NCBI GenBank assembly: GCA_916610825.1
Contig: OU744448.1
Coordinates: 32,158,160 to 32,222,159 of the forward strand
Origin: Haliclystus octoradiatus
Lineage: Eukaryota; Cnidaria; Staurozoa; Stauromedusae; Haliclystidae
Reading direction: 5' to 3'
Length of the DNA: 64,000 nucleotides
Shown here: positions 10,584 through 22,100 of the stretch, in pieces
Layout of the letters: each line of letters begins with the position of its first letter
How positions within the stretch are numbered: the first letter of the stretch is position 1
Notes under the pieces: generated by a model
Told to the model about the DNA's origin: nothing
Database searches by the model: none
What the model saw: the letters and a program-made list of their open reading frames with translations, nothing else
Made by a program: the position numbers and the translations under genes

Positions 10584-11840
10584 GTATTGTAATGACAAGT
10601 TGCTAATCCCAGCACATCAACTCCATCCAGCCTCCTCAAATCCACTGTGGAAACGCGCTCTCTTAGCAACACTTTTTGGAAACTATGCGTATAGTAACCA
10701 TTTCCAACCTTGAATTAATTATCAGAATTAAATTAATAAATTAAAGTAGCATGGTAGTCAAATCTTTTGTAGCCCTATTGAAATTTTTATCTTGAATATT
10801 TTTGGTATGAAAATGATGCAGAATTCTTTGGTATGATCATATAAGTCAATCCGGAAAGAAAAAACATTAAAAATATGAAACCGGAACTAGTGCCAGGCTC
10901 TTTTCGTTCAAATAAAATGGGTCTTCTTAAAAAGGTCGGGTGTAAAATTTCTTTGCATAAATCTTAATTATATTTGCTGATAATTGTACCTTGACATATT
11001 TGCTTGGATTCTACCGTGTGCTTTTTTTGATTGGTGAAGAAACAAAAAAGTTATTCAATCAGATGTTTAGAAACTTTCTAAAATAGCTGGAGCGTGACTG
11101 CTTTTTGAAACTTCAAAACACCACAACTTTTTTGTTTCTTCACCAATCAAAAAATGCACACGGTAGAATCCAAGCAAATATGTCAAGGTACAATTATCAG
11201 CAAAAACAATTAAGATTTATGCAAAGAAATTTTACACCCGACCTTTTTAAGAAGACCCATTTTATTTGAACAAAAAGAGCCTGGCACTAGTTCCAGTTTC
11301 ACATTTTTAATGTTTTTTCTTTCCGGATTGACTTATATGATCATACCAAAGAATTCTGCATCATTTTCATACCAAAAATATTCAAGAAAAAAATTTCAAA
11401 ATGGCTACAAAAGATTTGACTACCATGCTAATTAAAGTAAATTATTCTTTGAAGTGGAATCGAACTACAACATTCGAGTTATCTAGTCTCTGTCGTAGCC
11501 ACTGCGCTATGGTCAATGAGGGCCTAGGTTACACTTACACATTAGTAGATAAACACGACCGGGTTGTACAGGGTCCGACAAAAGTAGGGAAAATTCAAAA
11601 GAAAATGTTGAAATTCCTCTAGGATTCCAAAAGGTTGAACTTTTTGTCGGACCCTTGGGGTTGTATCACCTGGTATTGACCTTAACTTCCTAACGGGTTC
11701 CTATCCGGACTGGGGTTGAGTGAAACTCTTGTTGAGGTAAACACGTAATCGAATTTACGAGAATATGTGTCCACAGTGGATTTGAGGAGGCTGGGATTGA
11801 GTTAATGTGATGTGGTTAGCAACTTGTATTGTAATTTGTT
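10584..11840. mobile_element. ~1.26-kb interrupted palindrome with nested insertions
   Basis: The outer arms pair ACAAGTTGCTAATCCCAGC…CAGCCTCCTCAAATCCAC (10592-10648) with its inverse near 11774-11834. A second, ~340-bp pair of arms meets head to head at about 11090, pairing 10741-11080 with 11100-11435 almost base for base (GATCATATAAGTCAATCCGG against CCGGATTGACTTATATGATC). The right half also holds a tRNA-like segment on the minus strand (11462-11528) and an 89-bp hAT MITE (11569-11657). Non-coding. Confidence 0.75.
11569..11657. mobile_element. 89-bp hAT-type MITE, CAGGGTCCGACAAA family
   Basis: TIR CAGGGTCCGACAAAA pairs with TTTTTGTCGGACCCTTG. Both sides carry the 8-bp TSD GGGTTGTA (11561-11568, 11658-11665). 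It is the shortest of the family's copies here, with only the outer arms left. Confidence 0.85.
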
Positions 11841-12119
11841 ACTGACATTCCTGCATGCGGCAGGAGTTGACTCAAAATTTTCTATACACTAAAACCATAC
11901 ACTTCATCCTGATGAAGGTTTAAATCTAAAATGTGATATGACCACCAGCACTGGGACTCTATTATTTAAATATATTAAAATGAGAACAAAAATGTGCATA
12001 TTCGATTTCTTACCAAACTGTATTAAAAATGCACTTATTTTTTCTATCATTTTTGCTGCTTATCTCATTCAAAACTTGCAATGCAATTCAAAGCACATCA
12101 TTGTGTTCTTTGCAACCTT

Positions 12120-13000
12120 CAGTGATGTGAGAATTACTTTTAAAAAGTAATAAATTACATTACAAATTACTTTTCCTCAAAAGTAACTAATTACATTACT
12201 AATTACTTCAGCCTAAAAAGTAATTGATTACAATTACTAATTACTTTTCCAATAAAAGTAATTAATTACTAATTACTTCATGATTACTTTATCTTGTGAA
12301 ACAAAAGATATTGCCTCCCTTTCAATAATGACATGTCTCGTTTGACAATCATGGCGGCCATCTTGTTTTTTTACGAAGGGGAACGATCGATTTAATAATA
12401 TTAATTTAATACTGGTGACTGCAGCAGAAGATAAATTGACTTTGAAAACTTTTTAATAAAGTTGCCAAATAAATGGTTTCATTTGATTTATCAAAATGGT
12501 TTATTTTTGTCGGATCAATCTATTCATATAGCCATAAATTTTACATCATCTTTTCAATATTCGAAACTCAATCAAATAAAAAGTGAAAAACTATTGAATC
12601 TATTGATCAACAGAACAATGTCAGAACAGAGAAGAATAGGTTATGGGATAGGGTTTATTGGTCACATCTCACACAATTCACCTGGTTTGAATAGCTCTCG
12701 TGAAAGCTGCAAATAATGTGAGATTGCATCGCAGAAAGAACAATAAAAAGCGGAACTTAGTGACAGCAACGCCTTTGAAAATTACCACAAGACAACAAAG
12801 CAAATATTTTGTAATCATAAAAGTAATTTGAAAAGTAACGTCAATTACTTTCTCTCAAATAATACTCGTTACTTCAAAAAGTAATCAATTAGATTACTTA
12901 TTACTTTTCTCAAAAAAGTAACTAATAACTCCTAAAATTACTCAAAAAGTAACGAGTAACGAGTAACGCGTTACTTTAGTAACGAGTATTCACAACACTG
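12120..13000. mobile_element. 881-bp non-autonomous hAT element with GTAAC-rich subterminal arrays
   Basis: The ends CAGTGATGTGA and TTCACAACACTG are imperfect TIRs bordered by an identical 8-bp TSD GCAACCTT (12112-12119, 13001-13008). The first ~160 bp and last ~170 bp are arrays of AAAAGTAAYTAATTAC and GTAACGAGTAAC motifs in both orientations; the central ~520 bp is unrelated and non-coding. Its organisation matches the 15980-16877 element. Confidence 0.9.
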
Positions 13001-13108
13001 GCAACCTTGCGTTATACTTCAAGAAACTCAAAATACTAATTTCATTCAATTTTTCAATCTTTCATTCAAGTTCTTGTGTTTGATATATCTTCCTAATTGT
13101 CTCTCTAG

Positions 13109-16100
13109 ATCTCATGAATGGGACCATATCGTTTACACACAATCCTGGCCACAATCATTATGTGAACACGAAAATGTAAGTTATTCAGATTAGTAATAAT
13201 AATGAGAATGTCAAGGAAGAGACATTCTTTGGTTTTAACTCAGTTTCACGTTATTGAACGATCATCAGACAACAATAAAATAACAATAGAAACTGCAATT
13301 AGATTCCTGTTCTAGCTGTGTGTTAATGTGTATGGTTGTAATTGTAGTTAGTATTTGTTGTCTGATGATCGTTTAATAACGTGAAACTTGGAGTTACAAC
13401 CAAAGAATATGTCTTCTTGACCTTCTCATTATTTGTTACTATTTATGCTCTGCTATTCACCAGCATTGAGCACTATCCAATTGCCAATATTAAGTTTTAA
13501 TATTTCTAATATTATTACTACATATATATTAGTTATTCAGATTATATAGCATTTCATATCCCAGTATTTACACTTTCTTTGGCAACTACACATAAATTAA
13601 TTGTAATTGAGATGGTATCGCCCTACCAAAGATACTCATACCACTGTTCTACTTCTTGACGAGTGGTTCTTTTCGCTTGAAGCAATGATGGTAAAATGCT
13701 CTTTATTGATCTCAGCCACAGCATTGCAAATCAATTTCACCAGATTTCATGGCAGATAGGCCTCGATTGTCAATGCGCAACAATTTGACTAAACACCTAC
13801 TCACAATGCATTTCCCTCTGATCCATTCCATCATCATCACCAGCCATCCTTAGCCAAGTCAACAGCTCAACTAATACACACAACAACCACCTATCAAATT
13901 GTATCAGTCACAATTGAACCATTAAATTAGTTTCCTTCTCATAATTATTAAAAGAAACAGTTTTTGTGTGTAAATTTTGTTAGGAAGCAAGCTGACTCTT
14001 TGATTAGAATGTTGACCCTTGTGTAGGCCTACACTTGCACTCAAATATTTCTGGGATTTTAAATAGTAGAAATGAAGCCATAAAAACTAAACACTAGATG
14101 TAGCTATTTTTTTATCAAAATAATGTGCTGTGTGATAGAGAATTAGAGGATTCACGATTTCACCAAGAAGACATTTACACAGGCTAATGTGTCCCCAATA
14201 GTGTATCTTGTAGAACTACTAAGGAAAATATCCAATGTGATACTCTAACCATACTCTTACAACAAATTTTACCTCTCACAAACCTCTTTTTTTTAAGTTA
14301 GGCCTAGTTGTAATATCATAAAAACAGATTCTTTTATTTTTTGTGTTTCCTGATTTTTATAACGGTTTTATCTTTATATCCTGCATCTTACCAATTCCTT
14401 CTGATTGTCCAAAGCCAACCGTAAAATCCATGTTTGTAATTTTCCAGACTTTATTGCACTCTTGAACACTCAGTATTAATTGTCGTTTAATTTATACAAC
14501 ATGAAACATGTAATAAACAACTCGTTAGGATCTTAAATTATAATTAAATTGGCAAATTGACCGGTAGTTTGAAGCCATTCCGTTTCGCCATTGACTGACA
14601 TTGATCATAATTGAATTTACACTAAGCTTAATTCAAGTTGAGCTTATAGCGACCGCCGGTCAATGTTGCTCCTTTAATTTAATTATGTCTTTTATTTTCA
14701 ATTGATAGAGAACAGAATCCAATCATGTATGCGTGATACCATCAGCCTTGAAAACATGGAGTATTCATGGTATTTGGCCTTCAGAAGGACGTTCACGATC
14801 ATCACCAAGTTATTGTGACGACAGCTATCCATTTAATGAAGATGAAATCAAAGTAGGTAACATTAATTTGTAACTAGATAGCTCAATCTGTGGTTATCTA
14901 CAACTCCACTAGATAACTCAATCTACAGTCCCATGAAAAAAGCTCCAAGCTTATCGGGTGCTGAATAAATGATGATGATGATGATGAATCTGTAGTCAAA
15001 TACTTCATTAAATTACTGGTTCCTCTGAAAACACGATGTGAAAGTTAAGTATTGAAGTGATGTTAAAAATTGAAATAAAAATACATTATAACATAACCGG
15101 CTATGTACTACATTAAGATTATAAGTAGTACATGTCAGACACAATAATCAAAAAGACTGTTCAAGCTGTCGCCATTTGGGATGCAGCTTGAAATGTTATT
15201 ACAGTTTGCCTCTAGCAACAGCAATTGACAACATTTGAAATAACCTTATTAATAATATTATTCACTGTAAATGATTCGATTTGAATCTGTAAATTATTCA
15301 TGAACGTTAAATTGATGGATTGATAAATTTGCACAGTTACACTAAGTTAATGTCAAGTGTTCGATAAAATGGGGAATTCTGAGAGTCCCTGAAGGCTAGC
15401 ACAACTTAAGAGAAAGATAAAAATTGTTGGCCTTTTGCAGTTTTTTTATTCAGAAGAAAATCATTTGCTTCTTTTTCTTGGAATGAGAAGTAAAACTGTG
15501 CAATTTCTATCATAATTTGTATGACAATAACTGTAAAATGAAAAGATGTGAAAACATTTAGGCCTACATGACGAAATCACCCCAAAAAGTTGGGAAGGAA
15601 AAACTGGAATCCTGGAAGATTCATTCCATGGGAATCTGCAGTTTTCCCTGCACCCTCTTAGAATTTGTTAAAAAATATATATGCATGTGGATCTTGATGA
15701 GCTGAGTTTAGAAATGTAGTTTATAGTCACAATTTTGCATCGATTTTATGGCACCTCGAAGCTCCGGAAAAGGTGTAAAAATTACGTTTTCGCTACTCAT
15801 TTATACACTTAATGCAGATTCCCCATGGAATGACCCGGAAAACAAAATATTTTATCAGACCCTGGTTGACGTCCAAATTTTTATCACATTTGAGCTAGAT
15901 ATATAGGTCTTAATGCCTCAGGAAAGTAGTCCAATAACGTTAAAGTCTCAATTTGAATGAATGGTTTATGGAAGGGTTCCAGGGATGTTAAAGTTACTTT
16001 TGAAAAGTAATTAGTTACAGTTACCGTTACTTGGACGAGAAAGTAGCTAGTTACTTTCAAACGTTACTTTTCAGAAAAAGTAACGGTTACTAGTTACAAG

Positions 16101-19100
16101 TTACTTTCAATTCGAAAGTAACTAGTTACAGTTACTTTTTTCGTTACTTTTTCTAAATAAATCTAAAAATATTCAACAGAAGCAATGAGATATATATGAA
16201 ATATTGAAATAATATTTATGTATTTTAATTTGTTAATTTATCAAATCAAATGCTCTTTTAGAAAATAATAAATACCAAAACAAACACCCGACGAATAATT
16301 CACAGCGATTCCTTTAGCGTGTTTGAATGAGCGGTCTAGTTATTCGATCCCCCTAATTATCATAACAAAGAAATCTCAAGTTACGCGCCATTAGTTCTAT
16401 TTCAGGCTTGGTTGCTATGACAATTGATTGATCGAACAGACAAGTCAGACATAAAACGCTCGTTGAATCACTTGAATATTATAAACTCAGAAAAACAGAA
16501 TGATTACATCCCCGAATGTAATTTTTTTGACATCCAAATTAATGACAAGACTTCCTGCAGTTGCAGAAAACATTTGTTTGTGTTTTATTTTTCTTGGATG
16601 GTAACAATAGGAACAAAAGATTTTGATTAAGCAAAACACAATTGCGATCGAGAAGCTGCTAACTTTCAGCACTCTATTGTGAAAAAAGTAACGGAAGAAA
16701 AGCGAAAATGTAGTGAAGAAGTAACGAGTAATCGTTACTTTATTTTTAATCCTAAATGTAACTAGTTACAAGTAGAAGTTACTTTTACAGAAAAGTAACT
16801 AGTTACAAGTAGAAGTTACTAAAAAGTAACGATTACAAGTAACGTCGTTACTTTTGTAATCGTTACTAACATCCCTGAAGGGTTCACAATAAACATTCCA
16901 GGATCCTGGCCTGGTATTTGTCTTTGTTTTCAATGTTCGTTTAGTGTATATAACAATTAAGATGATAATAATATATGGCGAAAAAGTCAAAGAATACACA
17001 TTCTTTACTGTTACTCAAGTTTCACGTTTTTCACAGCGATCTTCAGACAGATTTTTTACTCAAGTTACTATTTTTATTTTTATTCAGTAAAAATCTGTCT
17101 GAAGATCGCTGTGAAAAGCGTGAAACTTGAGTAACAGTAAAGAATGCGTATTCTTTGACTCTTTCGCCATATATTATTATTATTTACCGCTCTGTCAAAT
17201 GAAGACATAGAGCCCTATCTTATCTGCTATTAGATAAACATAAATTTTATTATAACAATTAAGATGTAGATAATTTGACCATTATACACAGGTGATCTTC
17301 ATAAACAGGGTTGATTCAAAAGTTGTCATTGATCAAAGATACAATGACATCAGTACGGGCAAACACAAGAAAAGTACGGGAAACCGTATCAAAACCGTAT
17401 CAGAAGAAGCAAGAACCCATCCTTCTTCCTTGTTACCTTGATCAAATATACCTTTTTCAAATAATGTTCTCTTACCCACCATTTTGAAGGTTTGTTTGCC
17501 CCTAGTTTGCCCTTCCATTAATTTGATTGGGAAGCGTGCTATAGAAAAATGGTCTGTCATTTGGTAGATAAGAGTTGCCACGATGTCTAGACAGACAGAC
17601 AGATGTCTAAGGAAACAGACAGCCTTATAGACAGACAGAGTTTTATATAATTGCCTGCTGTACTAAGGTATCTGCTATAACGGGTTTGACTGTAGGAAAC
17701 GTTTTCATCTAGTTTTACATCCTTATTTTCAGGATATTCTACCAGAATTGAACGTGCAATGGGCTAACATGTTTGCAGATACAGAGAAAGACAGTTTTTG
17801 GTGAGCATTGATCTAGCTGTTTCGAGTTAATCGCTGTCAATCTGACATGCCGTGCTGTCACAATGGTTTAATTCATCTTGGAACCGCGTTGTAAGATCGA
17901 AAACCTTCTGGATTGAATTTTAAATGCTTGAAAAATCTGAAGAGATGCTATCAATGTTTTGAATGTGACTTATTTCGGTTTGATCGTGAATTTATGATAA
18001 CATAAATTTCAAGAAAAGAAATATGTAGTATCAATGATAATGTAGTACAGTGAAACCTGTATATAACGGCCATCTACGAGAGGTAGATAAACTGACCACT
18101 ATAGACAGGTGGATTTTATATACAGGTTTGATTCAATAGAAAATACTATTTTAGACATTGCAAGAGTGACCACTATAGACATGTGGTTGCTGTATAGAGG
18201 TGACCGTTATAACAGGTTTGACTGTAAAGTATTTGATAACGAATAGTATATTATTTTAGGGAACACGAGTGGACAAAGCATGGGACATGTGCTATGAGTC
18301 TACCTGCGCTTAAAGGAGAAAAGAAATACTTTCAAATGGGATTGGATTTGAATAAGAAATACGATATTATGAGGTAAGTGAAGTAATGATACTAGATCAG
18401 GGTCCGACAAAAGAATCAGCCTTCTGGGATCCTAGAGGCATTTCAACATTTTCTTCTGAATTTTTTTGTTGATGTTTGACCAATAAATCAGTAAAACCAT
18501 CAATTTTCTTCTGAATTTTGTCTAGCCTTCCGGGATCTAGGATCCCAGGATCCCCACTTTTGTCGGACCCTGTACTAGATAAACAGATAACGTAGTTACT
18601 GCCAGGGTCCTGCATAAATGAGAATCCTGCAATCCTAAAATCGAGAATGCTGGAGACATTAAACTATTATTTATGCGTCGATCTTCAACAAAATACTTAG
18701 AAGAAAATATTAAAATGTTCTAAAAATAATGTAGTTTAGAAGGTATATCTATTCAAAACTACGATTCTACATACGGTCAGGGTCTGACAAAGGTGGGGAT
18801 CCTGGGAACCTAGATCCCAGAAGGCTCGACCAAATTCAGAAGAAAATGGATGTTTTTAATAATTTATAAAGTCAACAGAACAGTTCAGAAGAAAATGTTG
18901 AAATGCCTCTACGATTCCAGAAGGCTGAACCTTTTGAACCTATAACTATGCTTGTCTAAGCATAGAAAGAACACAAACAGGGTCCGACAAAAGGTTCAGC
19001 CTTCTAGAATCATAGGGGGGCATTTTGACTTTTTTTTCTGAATTTTCTTGTTGAGGTTTGACCAGAAAATCATTAAAAACATCAACTTTCATCTGAATTT

Positions 19101-22100
19101 TGTCTAGCCTTCCTGGATCTAGGATCCCAGGATCCCCACTTTTGCCGGACGCTGAACACAAACATACATAGCCTACCGGCATACATTCAAGCATCACAGG
19201 CATAACGACTTTCATTCACTCTTGTAGATATATCAAGAGTGAAAACTAAAGACCATTAGACAGTGACAGTGACCGTTACAATTAGGTTTTTCCCTATATG
19301 TAGATGTAAATTGGTGTAAGATGTGGTGCGGCCTTGGTGTAGTGGCTAGAGCGTTGAACCACGGCCCGCAGGGTCTCAGGTTCAATCCCTGTCTGGTGGA
19401 GCACTATAGGTTGGCGTCAGGAATTGGCATCTGGCTATTAAACGCACACAAGCTTCAAATACTAACAAATTAACCAACCACCCTGGTGAAAAAAAGCTGC
19501 AAGCCTACCCGGTTTGTGGATAAATGAAAAATCCAAAACAAAAAAAAAAATAATAATTGTATACTTGGTTTTCTCTTTTAAGTGCTCTTGGTGATGCAGG
19601 AATAACTCCTTCTAATGATGAAACATATCAGGTATATATATATATATATATATATATACGAGTTTGATGTTATTTTCTGTTATTGTTTATTTCCTATTAT
19701 TTTATACAGTGTTACCGGTACATCTTCTCCAAAATATAATTTGCTCCAGAGTTTTTCTGTTCTGATGGCTTGCAAATTATTCTCAAGGTACTGATTTAAG
19801 AAAGTCCTACACCAATGTGGAGAGAATAGCATCAACAACTGCTGCATGCTAAGACTGTATACGAGTTACAAAATCAGAGCAATCTAAAATAATCATTGAT
19901 AACCTAAATATTGTACACATTTTAAAGTTTGTGTCAGCTGTATTTCTATTGTATTCAAAATGTGCCTGCAATCTGCTAGCCTGCGTACCAACCCCGAGGT
20001 TTTTTTCTAAAACCATAGGGTCTGTGAACTAATGTGTGATTCTCAGCCCATCGAAAATAACACCTACATACTATTGTTAAATTATTCACATTCCAATTCA
20101 CACTCTATCACAAAAGATCAATTGTCATAAAATCACAACTCTTCGTCAAACACGTCATAGTTATCAGCGACGACAATGAACTTAATGATAATACAACGTA
20201 ATGCATAAATTATACTGTATCCCAAACTCATGAGAACTTGTTGGGCTGAAAATCACACATTACTTCACAGACCCTATGGTTTCAGGAAAAACCTCGGGGC
20301 TGGTACGCAGGCTAGCAATCTGCTTTCCCAATGGTCCCATGATTTATTGTGCACGCAACACACTATTGCAATCCATTACACCATTGATATCCCCCATTGC
20401 AATTCTGAAAGGCATGAATATTCATTTGCTTTGAAGGTAATCAAAGCATATAACCTGTTGCCACTTGACATAAATTGATCGGAGAGCATACTTTCATCCA
20501 AGAATATCAATCAAAAATGAATTGATCGATAAATTTCTGTATAGAAAATAGGTAATCATAGTGAAATGATATTTCGTAGATATAATAAGGTTCATAGTCT
20601 TATTTAGATAGATAGATAGATATATATATTTCAACCACATAGAAGATAATTGATACAGGTGATAATTTTAAGTAATTACAATTAGTTGTATTCTATGGTT
20701 GCTGTAACCCTGTAAGCACTAATGCTTGTTTATTTAGGGCACAGTCTAATATAGGTAATATAGGTAACATTGTTTATGGTTTGAAGTAAAAATGAGAGAA
20801 ATCGATGTCAGCTGGAATTTTCAATCAGAGTCGCAGAAGCATAGAGTGGAAAGTGATAGGAGTGTGCTGTAGTTAGAAGCAGTTGACATTATAATAAGCA
20901 GGATTTCCAAGCTTTGCAATGAATGATATTCATGGTACGAAATAAAATTAAAAATCTGATTAAAGTGATATGAGATTGAAAGAGTTGTTATAGGTGAGAT
21001 AATTATGGGTGTTATTTTTGCGAAGGATATGCATTTGGAGGATGATAGGCTATTAATTTTATTAATTCTATTAATAGGCTATTTGATTTTATTGAATTTT
21101 CTTTAACTTTTTTATTTCGTATTTCCAGTCATCTGATATTGGAGATGCGTTAGAGAAAGCATTCAATAGCAAAGTCTGCCATTCTTGTAAATCTGCAGAT
21201 GTAAGTATTTTTTAATTATTATTTGTCATGTTATAATCATCATCAACATCATCATACTTTATTCAACATCCTGCGTAGGTTTAACATTAACTTATTTGTA
21301 GAGGGGAGAAAGCTGATACATATAAGTAAAAATAAAATACCACAATGGTCGTATTTTATAGATACATGGAATTATGTATAGTTCTCTTACAACAATATGT
21401 CTGTTTAAAGGGGCAAAATTGACCGGCGACCGCTGCGAGCACAAGTTGAATTTATGCTTAGCGTAATTCAACCGTCTCGCTTTGAAACAATTGTTATACG
21501 CAGGCCTAACTTGTAATAAAATTCATGTCAACAATGAACATTGTGTTATAACAATAAGCGTGCACGTGATCCTAAGTGCGTAGCGCCTGCCGGTCATTTT
21601 TGCTCCTTTAAGTGAATTCAAATAAACTTTTCTTTTGAAAATTTTTACGAATAGTACTCAGCCACGAGGACAAGAGATTTCTGTTAAATACTTATTAATG
21701 TTCTTAGGATTTAACTACAGTGTATATTTGAAAAATCTTTGTACCGGTAATTGTAATTGTTATTTTATGTTACAATTACAATATCTTTTTACCAACAGAA
21801 AAAAGAAGGCTGATAGAAGGCTGTTAGCTATTTTCTAAGGCTAAAATTCTGAAGATACGAGAACAGTGTCTGACAGCAGTTTTAGCGTTCCGAAATCCTA
21901 GAACATTCCAAACTTTTCTATGTGAAGTTTTTATTGATGATTGGCTTATATCTATCTAAAAGATATCCAATTTTCTCCTGGATTTTCGCTAGCATTCCAA
22001 GATCTAAGATCCCACTTGAGTCTAGTATGAGAATGAGGAATATGATGAAGCAATTGACAGTTGGATGCATTCTTGTTGGTAGAAGCTTACTGTCCACGTT

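Noticed and set aside
11938..12150. Hydrophobic 70-codon frame as an independent small protein
   Set aside because: Its 3' third lies in the hAT element at 12120; kept only as one possible former signal-peptide exon of RNase T2.
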